Positions 16,305 to 25,929 of a DNA stretch of 64,000 nucleotides are shown in pieces. Source of the stretch: Ferrovibrio sp046297595 (GTDB lineage: Bacteria; Pseudomonadota; Alphaproteobacteria; Ferrovibrionales; Ferrovibrionaceae); contig NZ_JBKBHT010000004.1 of the NCBI RefSeq assembly GCF_046297595.1, positions 334,608 to 398,607 of the forward strand, in the 5' to 3' direction. The first letter of the stretch is position 1, and each line of letters opens with the position of its first letter. The notes under the pieces are model-generated. The model was given only the letters and a program-made list of their open reading frames with translations, did not search any database and had not been told where the DNA came from. The position numbers and the translations under genes are program-made.

Positions 16305-17150
16305 TTACAGCATCTCCAGCGGCTGCGGGCCGCTGGGGGGCGGGAAGGCGGCATCCAGTTCGGCCAGGTCCTGCCGCGTCAGCCGAATCTCCAGTGCGGC
16401 ATGGTTCTCCCGCACATGCTCGGGCCGCGAGGCCTTGGGGATGGCGATGATGCCGCTCTGCCGCAGCAGCCAGGCCAGCGCCACCTGCGCCGCCGTGGCA
16501 TTGTGGCGCGCGGCCACGGCCTTCAGCGCTGCATTCTTCAGCAGCCGGCCCTGCTCGATGGGGGAATAGGCCATGATCGGCAGGTTATGCCGCCGGCACC
16601 AGGGCATCAGGTCATGCTCGATGCCGCGGCGCGAGAGATTGTAGAGCACCTGGTTGGTCGCCACCGCCGTCGCGTTGCTCAGGCGCTCCAGCTCGTCCAT
16701 GTCGCTGGTGTCGAAATTGCTCACGCCCCAGAAGCGGATCTTGCCGGCGCGGCGCAGGTCGTTGAAGGCCGTGATCGTGTCATGCAGCGGCACGCCGCCG
16801 CGCCAGTGCAGCAGGTAGAGGTCGATGCGGTCGGTGCGCAGGCGCTTCAGGCTGCGCTCGCAGGCGGCAATCGTGCCGGCGCGGCTGGCATTCTGCGGCA
16901 GCACCTTGCTGACCAGGAATACATCGTCGCGCCGGCCGTCGATGGCGGCGGCCACCACCTGCTCGGCCATGCCGTCGGCATACATCTCGGCGGTGTCGAT
17001 CAGCGTCATGCCCAGTTCGATGCCAAGCTGCAGCGCGGCCACCTCGTCGCGCAGCTTCGCCTTGCTCTCGCCCATGTTCCAGGTGCCCTGGCCCAGGGCG
17101 GGCACGGTCTCGCCGCTGGGCAATGCAACGCTCGGCATGAAGGCAGACAT
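16305..17150 (-). CDS. Aldo/keto reductase
   Basis: 281 residues from the ATG at 17150 (MSAFMPSVALPSG); the longer open frame would run into tRNA-Val and is rejected. AKR catalytic residues are visible: Asp and Tyr in LIDTAEMYADG, Lys in VSKVLP and His in LLHWRG. SNFDTSDM and the C-terminal AIPKASRPEHVRENH segment bind NADPH. The enzyme reduces aldehydes or ketones; the natural substrate is not evident. It stands alone between a receiver protein gene and the tRNA. Confidence 0.87.
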   Translation of the reverse strand: MSAFMPSVALPSGETVPALGQGTWNMGESKAKLRDEVAALQLGIELGMTLIDTAEMYADGMAEQVVAAAIDGRRDDVFLVSKVLPQNASRAGTIAACERSLKRLRTDRIDLYLLHWRGGVPLHDTITAFNDLRRAGKIRFWGVSNFDTSDMDELERLSNATAVATNQVLYNLSRRGIEHDLMPWCRRHNLPIMAYSPIEQGRLLKNAALKAVAARHNATAAQVALAWLLRQSGIIAIPKASRPEHVRENHAALEIRLTRQDLAELDAAFPPPSGPQPLEML

Positions 17151-17213
17151 CACGCGACGCTCCCGCAGATGAGGGCGAACCGATGCAACGATGGCGAGAA
17201 GGCTGAAGGAAAA

Positions 17214-17288
17214 TGGTGGGCGGTACTGGGATTGAACCAGTGGCCCCACCCATGTGAAGGGTGTGCTCTACCGCTGAGCTAACCGCCC
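17214..17288 (-). tRNA. tRNA-Val (CAC)
   Basis: On the minus strand the sequence folds as a complete cloverleaf: acceptor GGGCGGT paired with ACCGCCC, D arm GCTC-AGCGGTA-GAGC, anticodon stem CACCC/GGGTG around the loop TTCACAT (anticodon CAC, reading GTG), T arm ACTGG-TTCAATC-CCAGT. Discriminator A at 17217 and an encoded CCA at 17214-17216 complete it, 75 nt in all. Confidence 0.97.
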
Positions 17289-17412
17289 GCCGGCCGGTCG
17301 GACTGGACCGGCAATCAAACCGTGAGGGGAGCGTATAAAGACGCCGTCCGATGGTGTCAAGCGGTGCGAAGCGGCCTTTGCGAACAGCGACTTAATACAG
17401 GCCGCCAATCTT

Positions 17413-19869
17413 TTAATACAGGCCGCCCGTGCCCGAGATCGGCGCCGCGCCGGCACTGCCGCCCACGCCGGAAATGCCGTCATGCTCGCTCATCGAGCCG
17501 TCCAGCACGCTGCTGCGCTCGCCCGGCTGCGGCTCGGTGCCGGGGCGGAAGGCTTCCAGGATCACGTTGCGGTCGCCCGGCCGGGCCAGTTCGCCGGTGG
17601 CCGCCTGCACGCGCACCAGCCGCACGCCGGGCGGCACGCGGAACTGGATGTTCGGCTTGTCCTGCAGCGCCTCGGCCATGAAGGCCTTGAACACCGGCAC
17701 CGCCACCGAGGACCCGGTCTCGCGCTTGCCCATGTCGCGCGGCGTGTCGTAGCCGATGAAGACGCCGACGGCCAGGTCGGGGCTGAAGCCCATGAACCAG
17801 GTGTCCATGCTGTCGTTGGTGGTGCCGGTCTTGCCGGCCAGCGGCTTGCCCAGCTCGCGGATGCGGATGCCGGTGCCGCGCTGTACCACGCCTTCCAGCA
17901 TCGAGGTGATCTGATACGCCGTCACGGCATCGATCACCTGCGGGCGCGGATCGGGCAGGGCCGGCTCGGCCTGGTCCTGCCACACGGTGGCCAGGCAGTC
18001 CTGGCAGGGCCGCGTGTCGTGGCGATAGATCGTCGCGCCGCTGCGGTTCTGGATGCGGTCGATCAGCGTCGGCGTGATCTTCTTGCCGCCATTGACGAAC
18101 TCGGCATAGGCCGTGGTCATTTTCAGCAAAGTGGTCTCGCCGGCGCCCAAGGCCATGGACAGCACCGGCGGCATGTTGTCGATCACGCCGAAGCGTTTGG
18201 CGTAATCCACCACCTTCTCCATGCCGATGGCCTGGGCCAGGCGCACGGTCATCAGGTTGCGCGACTTCTCGATGCCGACGCGCAGGGTGGACGGGCCGTA
18301 GAACTGGTCGGAATAGTTGCCCGGCTTCCACAGCGGCAGGCCGGGGCCCTGGTCCAGCACGAAGGGCGCATCCAGCACCAGCGACGAGGGCGTGAAGCCG
18401 CTGTCCAATGCCGCGGCATAGATGAAGGGCTTGAACGACGAGCCGGGCTGGCGGTTGGCCTGCGTCGCGCGGTTGAACTGGCTGAGCTTGAAATCGAAGC
18501 CGCCTACCAGCGCCAGCACGCGGCCGGTATGTGGGTCCATGGCGACCAGGCCGCCGCCCACTTCCGGAATCTGGCGCAGCGCGTAGCCGTTCTTCGCATT
18601 GCCGTCGATGGCTTCCACCGCGACCACATCGCCGGCGGCGATCACCTCGCCGGGCGTGCGCGGCACCGGGCCGAAATGGTCGGGGCCGAATTTCTTGCGC
18701 GCCCAGCGCAGGCCGGCATGGGGCAGGCTGCCCTTGCTGCCGTCGCTGAAACCCAGCTCGGCGCTGTCGTTGTCCACCTTCAGCACCACGCCGACGCGCC
18801 AGGGCGGCAGGATGCCGGGGATCGGCAGGATGGCATTCAGCTGCGTGCGCCAGTCCTGGCCCGGCATGGTCAGGGCCACGCGGGCGAGCGGGCCGCGCCA
18901 GCCGCCGGCACGGCGGTCATAGGCTTCCAGCCCGTCGCGCAGCACGCGCTCGCCGATCGCCTGCAGCTTCGGGTCCATCGTGGTGCGGACGCTCAAGCCG
19001 CCTTCATAAAGGCCCTTGTCGCCGAATTTCTGCGCCAGGTCGCGGCGCACTTCCTCGGCGAACCAGTCGGCGCGGGCCAGTTCCGATTCCGGCCGCGTCA
19101 TCGCCACCAGCGGCGTACTGATGGCGGCGCGCGCCTGCTCCACGCTGATCACACCGTCTTCCTGCAGGCGCTCGATCACCCAGTCGCGGCGCGCCTTGGC
19201 GCGTTCGTAATGGCGCACCGGATGATAGTTGCTCGGCGCCTTGGGCAGGGCGGCCAGATAGGCCGCCTCGGGCAGGGTCAGGTCGTAGAGCGACTTGTCG
19301 AAATAGACCAGCGCGGCGGCGGCCACGCCATAGGCGCCCGAACCGAGATAGATCTCGTTCAGGTACAGCTCCAGGATCTTGTCCTTGCTGAAGGTGTTCT
19401 CGATGCGGAAAGCGAGGATGGCTTCCTTCGCCTTGCGGCCGAGCGAGACTTCATTGCCGAGCAGGAAATTCTTCGCCACCTGCTGCGTGATGGTCGAGGC
19501 GCCGACCGGCCGGCGGTTCTGCGCCAGGTTCACCACATTCTGGATCACGGCGCGCAGCACGCCCATCGGATCGATGCCGCTATGCTCGTAGAAATTCTTG
19601 TCCTCGGCCGACAGGAAGGCCTGGATCACCGGTTTCGGGATCGCCTGGATGGGCACGAACAGGCGGCGCTCGCGGGCGAATTCGGCGATCAGGCGGCCGT
19701 CGCCCGCATGCACGCGGGTCGTCACCGGCGGTTCGTATTTCTCCAGCTGTTTGTAGTCGGGCAGGTCGCGGCCGTAATACCACAGCCCGGCCAGGCCGGC
19801 GGCACCGGCGCCGATCACGGCCAGCACGGCGAAGGACAGCAGGAACAGGAAACGCGACAGCAGACGCAT
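17413..19869 (-). CDS. mrcA: Penicillin-binding protein 1A
   Basis: 818 residues, a bifunctional class A PBP. A short cytoplasmic start and one membrane helix (LLSFAVLAVIGAGAAGLAGLWY) are followed by the GT51 glycosyltransferase (AFLSAEDKNFYEHSGID with the catalytic Glu; STITQQVAKNFLL; KILELYLNEIYLG). The transpeptidase has SSFKPF near residue 475, SRN, and KTGTTND near 678. It polymerises and cross-links peptidoglycan in the periplasm. It lies in the usual alphaproteobacterial neighbourhood with amiC, rne and prfB. The C-terminal tail is Gly/Ser-rich and varies in the family. Confidence 0.95.
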   Translation of the reverse strand: MRLLSRFLFLLSFAVLAVIGAGAAGLAGLWYYGRDLPDYKQLEKYEPPVTTRVHAGDGRLIAEFARERRLFVPIQAIPKPVIQAFLSAEDKNFYEHSGIDPMGVLRAVIQNVVNLAQNRRPVGASTITQQVAKNFLLGNEVSLGRKAKEAILAFRIENTFSKDKILELYLNEIYLGSGAYGVAAAALVYFDKSLYDLTLPEAAYLAALPKAPSNYHPVRHYERAKARRDWVIERLQEDGVISVEQARAAISTPLVAMTRPESELARADWFAEEVRRDLAQKFGDKGLYEGGLSVRTTMDPKLQAIGERVLRDGLEAYDRRAGGWRGPLARVALTMPGQDWRTQLNAILPIPGILPPWRVGVVLKVDNDSAELGFSDGSKGSLPHAGLRWARKKFGPDHFGPVPRTPGEVIAAGDVVAVEAIDGNAKNGYALRQIPEVGGGLVAMDPHTGRVLALVGGFDFKLSQFNRATQANRQPGSSFKPFIYAAALDSGFTPSSLVLDAPFVLDQGPGLPLWKPGNYSDQFYGPSTLRVGIEKSRNLMTVRLAQAIGMEKVVDYAKRFGVIDNMPPVLSMALGAGETTLLKMTTAYAEFVNGGKKITPTLIDRIQNRSGATIYRHDTRPCQDCLATVWQDQAEPALPDPRPQVIDAVTAYQITSMLEGVVQRGTGIRIRELGKPLAGKTGTTNDSMDTWFMGFSPDLAVGVFIGYDTPRDMGKRETGSSVAVPVFKAFMAEALQDKPNIQFRVPPGVRLVRVQAATGELARPGDRNVILEAFRPGTEPQPGERSSVLDGSMSEHDGISGVGGSAGAAPISGTGGLY

Positions 19870-20101
19870 GGCACCCCGGGGCGGCCGTTTCTGGGCCGGT
19901 TATCGCGGCCGGAATCTATGGCCGGAATCATAAGCCGGAAAATCGGGCGTACAGGTACTCCCGAAACATTCGCCTGTATAGGCGGATAATTGTGGCGGTG
20001 CCATGGCACGGCAAAGGATAGAGCGCGGGAATCGGGGATTTTCGCGTTCCTCATCATTCAAAGTGGCGCTAGGCTGGGCCGGTGCGGCAACGGAGGACAG
20101 G

Positions 20102-20653
20102 ATGTTCACGCGGCGCGGCATTCTGGGGGTCGGTATGGCAGGCCTGGGGAGTGGCCTGATGGGCTGCGTGACCACGCAGCCGGGCGGCGAGGGCTGGCGT
20201 GTTGGCAATCGCATCCCCGACATCGCGTTGCACAATGCCGAGGGCGCCACCGTGCGCCTCAGCGATTACTCGGATCGCGCCCTGCTGTTCTATATCGGCG
20301 GCTACTGGTGCATACATTGCCGGAATGACATGCCGGCGCTGGCCGAGGTCTGGCGCGAATTGCGCCACGATCCGCGCATCGCCTTTGCCGTCATGTCCTA
20401 TGCCGAGCATCCGGAAACCACCCGGCAGTGGCTCAACAACAATATGGGTTTGCGATTTCCTGTGCTGCATCCGCCCACGCGCGGCAGCCGCGTGCCGCTG
20501 GTGAATGGCAGCAACACCGCCTTCGCCGCGCCGACCGTCTATATCCTCACTGCCGGCAACATCATCCACTACTGGCATGTCGGCAGCGGTCGGGCCCAGA
20601 ACTACCGCCCCAAACTGCTGGAGGCAGCCGCCGTCATTCCGCCGCGCGCCTGA
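20102..20653 (+). CDS. Thioredoxin-like (TlpA/AhpC-TSA) lipoprotein
   Basis: 183 residues from the ATG at 20102. The N terminus MFTRRGILGVGMAGLGSG leads to LMGC, a lipobox, so the protein is likely a lipoprotein facing the periplasm; the Arg pair could also be read by Tat. The thioredoxin fold has the motif CIHC in FYIGGYWCIHCRND and the cis-Pro loop in AAPTVYIL. Redox role, for example as reductant of a periplasmic disulfide or cytochrome maturation partner, is inferred from the fold. It sits between mrcA and amiC and converges on amiC with 9 bp between stops. Confidence 0.8.
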   Translation: MFTRRGILGVGMAGLGSGLMGCVTTQPGGEGWRVGNRIPDIALHNAEGATVRLSDYSDRALLFYIGGYWCIHCRNDMPALAEVWRELRHDPRIAFAVMSYAEHPETTRQWLNNNMGLRFPVLHPPTRGSRVPLVNGSNTAFAAPTVYILTAGNIIHYWHVGSGRAQNYRPKLLEAAAVIPPRA

Positions 20654-20662
20654 AGCGCGTCG

Positions 20663-21877
20663 TCAGCGGGTTTCGATGCCGAAGAAGCGGTCGATGGCGG
20701 CCACCGCCGCCGCCGCAAGCCGGTTGCGGCCGGACTCCGAGAACAGCAGCGCCTCGTCGCCCGGATTGGACAGGTAACCCAGTTCCAGCAGCGCCGAGGG
20801 CACGTCGGGCGCCGACAGCACGCGGAAATTCGCCGCGCGCAGGGCGTTGCGGCGCAGGGCGATGGTATCGCTCATCGACGCGGTGAGCAGGCCGGCGAAG
20901 CGGCCCGACAGCCGCGCCGTGTCGCGCGAGGCGAGGTCGAGCAGGATCGACACCACGTCGTCCACGTCGCGTTCGGCCGCGCTGTCGGCCAACTGGTCGG
21001 CGCGGTTTTCGCGCAGGGCCAGCGCCTCGGCCTCCAGGTCGGTGGCGGTGTCGGCGCGGGTATAGACGGTGGCGCCGCTGGTGGCGCGGTCGCCGCGCAG
21101 GCTGTCGGCATGGATGGAGAGGAACAGGTCGGCCTCGTGCTTGCGCGCCAGCGCCACGCGGTCGTTCAGCCGCACGAAGCGGTCGCGGTCGCGCGTCAGG
21201 ATCACGCGGTAGCGTCCGGTCGCCTGCAGGCGCTGGGCCATCGCCAGCGCCACCGCCAGGGTGATGTCCTTCTCGTGCCGGCCCGAGGCGCTGATCGCGC
21301 CAGGATCCTGCCCGCCATGGCCGGGGTCCAGCACGATGGTATGCCGGCGGTCGGCCGCATGAGCCGGCGGCGGCGCGATATCCACCGCATTCGGCAGGGG
21401 CAGGATGACGGAGGCGGCGAAGGCCTCGGCATAGGCCTGCGGATCGGCCGGGCGCAGGTCGATCACCAGCCGGTGGCCGCTGGCGCCGAGCGGTCCGTTT
21501 TGCGGCTCCAGCCGGAAGGCGCGCTCCACCACGGCGGGCTCGATCAGGTCGATGGCGATTTCGGTGCGTTCGTCGTGGCGCACCGGCAGGCCCAGCCCGG
21601 CGACCAGGCCGGCGGCATTGGGCTGGGCTGGCGGCGCGGCCCAGCGCAGGCCCGGCAGGAGCAGGACCAGGCCCAGACCGTTGGCCTGGGCGGAAAGCTC
21701 GGCCGATACCGGCTCGGAAGCCTCCACCACCAGGCGGGTCAGGCCGGCATTCAGGCCCAGTTGCAGGCGGGTGACTCGCGCCGGTTCGGCCCCAGCGGCG
21801 ACGGGCAGCGCAGCCGGCAGCAGGAATGCAATAATTGCAAGTAAAATCAGTCGCTTGATCGAAAGCCCCGGGGTCAT
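20663..21877 (-). CDS. amiC: N-acetylmuramoyl-L-alanine amidase
   Basis: 404 residues from ATG 21877; a TTG start at 21934 is possible but leaves the signal peptide internal. The signal peptide (IKRLILLAIIAFLLPAALP) is followed by an AMIN domain (about 30-140) for septal peptidoglycan binding and the zinc Amidase_3 domain (about 180-400). Zinc ligands and base are visible: His in VLDPGHGGQDPG, Glu in GRHEKDITL, His in SIHADS and Glu in LLELGYLSNPGDE. It cleaves the amide bond between muramic acid and the peptide during cell separation. It is divergent from rne over a 500-bp region. Confidence 0.92.
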   Translation of the reverse strand: MTPGLSIKRLILLAIIAFLLPAALPVAAGAEPARVTRLQLGLNAGLTRLVVEASEPVSAELSAQANGLGLVLLLPGLRWAAPPAQPNAAGLVAGLGLPVRHDERTEIAIDLIEPAVVERAFRLEPQNGPLGASGHRLVIDLRPADPQAYAEAFAASVILPLPNAVDIAPPPAHAADRRHTIVLDPGHGGQDPGAISASGRHEKDITLAVALAMAQRLQATGRYRVILTRDRDRFVRLNDRVALARKHEADLFLSIHADSLRGDRATSGATVYTRADTATDLEAEALALRENRADQLADSAAERDVDDVVSILLDLASRDTARLSGRFAGLLTASMSDTIALRRNALRAANFRVLSAPDVPSALLELGYLSNPGDEALLFSESGRNRLAAAAVAAIDRFFGIETR

Positions 21878-21934
21878 CGTGCGGCGCGGCAAGAAAGACC
21901 TTGTCGGTATGCCCTGCCAAAGCGTACGATGCAA

Positions 21935-22389
21935 TCGCGAATATCCGAGTCAGATCGGACCCTCCGCCCAAAAGCTTGTCCGTCAAGGATTTAGCCGGCC
22001 GGAAGAGCGGAAAGATCGGCGCATCGGCCCTGAGCCAGCCCGCGATAGCCAGTTGTCAGCCCTAAAAGGAGGCGGCCTGGAGCGGATGGCCTCGGAAGCT
22101 GCGCTCAAGACACCCCGGATTTGGAGTGAACCTTCGGGGCGTCCGCCCGGGTCGACGATCCGGCGGGGGCTCGGCAGACCGACAGCGCGCGGCGCGCCCG
22201 GTGGAACCATTATTCCCCGGATGAAGTCCCCCCTCTCGGTCGTCAGGATCATTACCGCCGCAGGCCCGCCGGTTCGTCCGGTCTGGTGTCTCGCGACGGG
22301 CCGATCCGGCCGATGCCAGCCCCGAGAACCAAGGCGCGCCGCCGTTTGTTATTCGCGCGGGCGGCGCCGCGCCGCAGGAATAGTGCCTC
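21935..22389 (+). other. Long rne leader region
   Basis: About 510 bp without a convincing gene separate the amiC start (21877) and the rne start (22390). Open frames here are shadows. Directly before rne, GGCGCG (22333-22338) plus CCGCC (22339-22343) can pair with GGCGG (22360-22364) and CGCGCC (22368-22373), giving a bulged hairpin that ends next to the CAGGAA ribosome site. Long rne leaders are used for autoregulation in E. coli; the same here is a guess. Confidence 0.4.
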
Positions 22390-25320
22390 ATGGGCATGCG
22401 TATGCTGATCGATGCCACCCATCCGGAGGAAACCCGGGTTGTGGTGGTGAAGGGGACCCGTCTCGAGGAATTCGATTACGAGACCTCCACCAAACAGGTG
22501 AACAAGGGCAACATCTACCTGGCGCGGGTCACCCGCGTTGAGCCCTCGCTGCAGGCCGCTTTCGTGGAATATGGCGGCAACCGCCATGGCTTCCTGGCCT
22601 TCAGCGAAATCCATCCCGACTATTACCAGATCCCGATCGCCGACCGGCAGGCCCTGCTGGCGCAGCAGGCCGAGGAAGAGGCCGAGGCCGCCGCCGCCGA
22701 GGAGGCCGAACTGGCCGCCGAGGAAGCCCGCGCAGCCGCCAAGGCCGCCGGCGACCATGGCGACGAACATGCCGAGGATCACGGCATCGAGACAGTCGAC
22801 GGCGATTACGACACCGTCGAGGAGATCAAGCCGGACACTCCGACAGAAGGCGCCGAAGCCGCCGCCCAGGGCGAGGCGATTGCCGATGCCGTCGAGGCAG
22901 CCAGTGATGTCGCGGCGCCGGCCTACTGGAACGTGCCGGCCAGCGCCAGCCCGGTGCCGAGCATCAGTGCGCCCGTCGAGGCCGATGAAGCCGCGCCGCG
23001 TGCCGAAAACGACGATGCCGCGCCCGACGTGGCCGATGGCGAAGCTGCCCTGGCTGAGTCCGGCATGGCGGAATCCGGCCAGTCCGAAGAAGGCCAGTCC
23101 GAAGAAAGCCATGCGGAAGAGGCCGCCGAGGCGCGCGCCGAGGAAAACGGCAAGAGCGACGACGAGACCAGCGATGGCCGCCGCCGCCGCCGTGCCAATG
23201 CCTTCCGCCGCTACAAGATACAGGAAGTCATCAAGCGCCGGCAGATCATGCTGGTGCAGGTGGTCAAGGAAGAACGCGGCAACAAGGGCGCCGCGCTCAC
23301 CACCTATCTGTCGCTGGCCGGTCGCTATTGCGTGCTGATGCCCAACACCGCGCGCGGCGGCGGCATTTCGCGCAAGATCCAGTCTCAGGCCGACCGCAAG
23401 CGCCTGAAGGCGATCACGGCGGAGCTGGACATCCAGGACGGCATGGGCGTGATCGTGCGCACCGCCGGCATGGAACGCTCCAAGCCCGAGATCAAGCGCG
23501 ATTTCGAATACCTGCTGCGCAGCTGGGACAGCATCCGCGAACGCACGCTGGAATCCTCGGCGCCGGCCCTGATCTATGAAGAGGCCGGGCTGATCAAGCG
23601 CTCGATCCGCGACCTTTACTCCGACCAGATCGACGAGGTGATCGTCGAGGGCGAGGAGGGCTATCGCTTCGCGCATGACTTCATGCACATGCTGATGCCG
23701 AGCCATGCCGAGCGCGTGAAGCAGTATCAGGACAAGATCCCGCTCTTCACCCGCTATCAGGTCGAGCAGCAGCTCGATGCGATGTTCTCGCCCACCGTAC
23801 AGCTCAAGTCGGGCGGCTATATCGTCATCAACCCGACCGAGGCGCTGGTCTCCATCGACGTGAACTCGGGCAAGTCCACCCGCGAACACAATATCGAGGA
23901 GACCGCCTACAAGACCAACCTTGAGGCGGCCGAGGAAATCGCCCGCCAGCTCCGCCTGCGCGATCTCGCCGGCCTTGTGGTCATCGACTTCATCGACATG
24001 GAGGAGAACCGCAACATCCGCAAGGTCGAGCAGCGCCTGAAGGAATGCCTGCGCAACGACCGCGCGCGCATCCAGGTCGGCCGCATCTCGGCCTTCGGCC
24101 TGCTGGAAATGTCGCGCCAGCGTCTGCGGCCGAGCCTGATCGAAAGCTCGACCATGACCTGCCCGCATTGCCAGGGCCGCGGTTATGTGCGGTCGGTGGA
24201 ATCCACCGCCCTGCAGGTACTGCGCGCCATCGAGGAGGAGGGCATCCGCGACCGTTCGGCCGAGATCACCGTCTCGACCTCGGCGGAAGTGGCGATCTAC
24301 CTGCTCAACCACAAGCGCGAACGCCTGAGCGAGATCGAGCGCCGCTATGTGATGCGCGTGATCCTGGCCGCCGATGCCACCCTGGTGCCGCCCGATTTCC
24401 GCATCGAGCGCAACAAGCCGCGCCAGCCGGGCGAGGTGAATCGCCCCGATCTGGCGCCGCGCCATGAAGCGCCGCGTCCGATCACGCAGGAATCGGCCTA
24501 TGCCGAAACCGATGACGTGGCGGCCGATGAGTCTGAGGGCGAGGAGATGCCCGCACCCGGCGCCGAAGGGGCCGAGGAGGATGGCGATGGCCGCCGCCGT
24601 CGCCGTCGTCGTCGCCGTCGTCGTGGCGGCAAGGACGCACCGCGTGGCGAAGGCAGCGAGGCCGGCGCCGAAGGCGAAAATGATGCCGACGAGGGCGCTG
24701 CCGGCGAGGATGAGGGCGCGGATGCCGCCGCCGACGAGGCTGGCAGCGACGATGGCCAGGACGAGACCGCCCGTGATGATGCCGGCGCCGAAGCGCGCGA
24801 CGAGGATGGCGGCGATGGCCGTCGCCGTCGTCGGGGTCGTCGCGGTGGTCGCCGTCGCCGTCGCGATGAAGGCGGCGCACCGGCCGAAGGCGAGGCAGCG
24901 GACCAGGACGCCGCGTCACGCACTGATGCGCCCCGTCAGGATGCCCCCCGCGTCGATGCACCGCGCCCGCGCGAGATGGCGCCGCCTGCGATGACGCCGG
25001 CCTCCATCGGCGCGCTGCTTGATGGCCTGCCGGGTTACGAATTCGACGATGAGGAACCGGCCCCCGCACGCGCGGCCCCGCCGGCCCCGAAGACGGAAGC
25101 GCCCGCACCGGCCCCAACTCCAACGCCGGCTCCCGAACCTGCGACGGCTGCTGAACCCGCCGCCGAGGCAACTCCGGCGCCCGCCGCCGCTGCTCCGGCA
25201 GCGTCTGCGCCGGTCGCCACCGGTCCGGTCTTCGAGACCGTGGTGATCAGCACCGATGGCAAGACCGAGAAGGCCGAAGCCGACGCGCCGGCCCCGAAGA
25301 AGGGCTGGTGGCGCCGGTGA
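22390..25320 (+). CDS. rne: Ribonuclease E
   Basis: 976 residues. The N-terminal catalytic part has the S1 domain (residues 35-80 and about 265-330) split by an acidic, Ala/Glu-rich insertion at about 85-265, as usual in alphaproteobacteria. The DNase-I-like domain has catalytic Asp in SIDVNSG and VVIDFIDME. The zinc link CPHCQGRG is near residue 590. The C-terminal 350 residues are disordered, with alternating acidic stretches and Arg tracts (up to ten Arg) and a Pro/Ala tail, fitting an RNA-binding degradosome scaffold. It cleaves single-stranded RNA in mRNA decay and rRNA/tRNA processing. MGMRMLIDATHPEE at the start is family-like. Confidence 0.95.
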   Translation: MGMRMLIDATHPEETRVVVVKGTRLEEFDYETSTKQVNKGNIYLARVTRVEPSLQAAFVEYGGNRHGFLAFSEIHPDYYQIPIADRQALLAQQAEEEAEAAAAEEAELAAEEARAAAKAAGDHGDEHAEDHGIETVDGDYDTVEEIKPDTPTEGAEAAAQGEAIADAVEAASDVAAPAYWNVPASASPVPSISAPVEADEAAPRAENDDAAPDVADGEAALAESGMAESGQSEEGQSEESHAEEAAEARAEENGKSDDETSDGRRRRRANAFRRYKIQEVIKRRQIMLVQVVKEERGNKGAALTTYLSLAGRYCVLMPNTARGGGISRKIQSQADRKRLKAITAELDIQDGMGVIVRTAGMERSKPEIKRDFEYLLRSWDSIRERTLESSAPALIYEEAGLIKRSIRDLYSDQIDEVIVEGEEGYRFAHDFMHMLMPSHAERVKQYQDKIPLFTRYQVEQQLDAMFSPTVQLKSGGYIVINPTEALVSIDVNSGKSTREHNIEETAYKTNLEAAEEIARQLRLRDLAGLVVIDFIDMEENRNIRKVEQRLKECLRNDRARIQVGRISAFGLLEMSRQRLRPSLIESSTMTCPHCQGRGYVRSVESTALQVLRAIEEEGIRDRSAEITVSTSAEVAIYLLNHKRERLSEIERRYVMRVILAADATLVPPDFRIERNKPRQPGEVNRPDLAPRHEAPRPITQESAYAETDDVAADESEGEEMPAPGAEGAEEDGDGRRRRRRRRRRRGGKDAPRGEGSEAGAEGENDADEGAAGEDEGADAAADEAGSDDGQDETARDDAGAEARDEDGGDGRRRRRGRRGGRRRRRDEGGAPAEGEAADQDAASRTDAPRQDAPRVDAPRPREMAPPAMTPASIGALLDGLPGYEFDDEEPAPARAAPPAPKTEAPAPAPTPTPAPEPATAAEPAAEATPAPAAAAPAASAPVATGPVFETVVISTDGKTEKAEADAPAPKKGWWRR

Positions 25321-25808
25321 GTCTTCCGGTGAGAGATCCGGTGAACGATGCGAGGATCCGCCGCGCCACGGCGGCGGATGAGACACGCTTGGGCGCGCTG
25401 CAGAAGCGCGCCTATGTGAAATACGTGCCGCGCATCGGCGCCGAGCCGCAGCCGATGACGGAAACACCGGCTGCCCTGCTGCAGACCTACGAGGTCTGGG
25501 TGGTGGATGGCGTCGAGGATGGCCTGGCCGGCGCGCTGGTGCTGCGGTCGGCCGACGATCATCTGCTGATCTGGAGCGTTGCGGTCGATCCGACCCAGCA
25601 GGGCACGGGGCTGGGCCGCCGCCTGCTCGATTTCGCCGAAGCGCAGGCGCGGACGCGCGGCCTCACCGAAATCCGCCTCTACACCAATGCCCAGTTCACC
25701 GAGAACCGCGAGCTCTATGCCCATCTCGGCTATGCCGAGACTGGCCTGGAAACCTTCGAGGGCCGTGAACTGGTGCATATGGCCAAGTCGCTGGCGGCGA
25801 CGGCGTAA
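25317..25808 (+). CDS. GNAT family N-acetyltransferase
   Basis: About 163 residues. The GNAT fold is clear: RIRRATAADETRLGALQKRAY at the start, the acetyl-CoA loop VDPTQQGTGLGRRLLDF (Q/RxxGxG/A) and YTNAQFTENRELYAHLGY near the end. The start is uncertain; GTG at 25317 overlaps the rne TGA and would give translational coupling, with GTG at 25308, 25329 or 25341 as alternatives. The substrate is unknown. Downstream is an inverted pair of extragenic palindromes. Confidence 0.82.
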   Translation: MSLPVRDPVNDARIRRATAADETRLGALQKRAYVKYVPRIGAEPQPMTETPAALLQTYEVWVVDGVEDGLAGALVLRSADDHLLIWSVAVDPTQQGTGLGRRLLDFAEAQARTRGLTEIRLYTNAQFTENRELYAHLGYAETGLETFEGRELVHMAKSLAATA

Positions 25809-25822
25809 GACACACCACATCG

Positions 25823-25913
25823 CGTCACCCTCGGGCTTGGCCCGAGGGTCCACGTTTTCATTTTCATGTTTTAAAGCAACTCGTGGATCCTCGGGCCAAG
25901 CCCGAGGATGACG
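25823..25913. repeat. Inverted pair of extragenic palindromes
   Basis: Two 32-bp elements, 25823-25854 and 25882-25913, each have a hairpin core of the form CTCGGGC-TTGG-CCCGAG flanked by CGTCA on one side and TCCACG on the other. They are in opposite orientation and can also pair with each other. The pair fills the gap between the acetyltransferase and aminotransferase genes and may act as a transcription stop for both. Confidence 0.85.
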
Positions 25914-25929
25914 GCATTTTACGATGCCG

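Noticed and set aside
17151..17249. N-terminal extension of the aldo/keto reductase
   Set aside because: It would overlap tRNA-Val and has no family similarity.
17482..19989. An 835-codon open frame opposite mrcA
   Set aside because: A shadow of the PBP1A gene; it is rich in His, Gln, Ala and Arg and has no domain.
22252..24465. A long minus-strand frame inside rne
   Set aside because: It is antisense to the conserved RNase E and follows from GC-biased third positions.
24550..24870. Tandem DNA repeats in the rne tail
   Set aside because: They come from Arg and acidic codon runs that are normal for the disordered RNase E C terminus.
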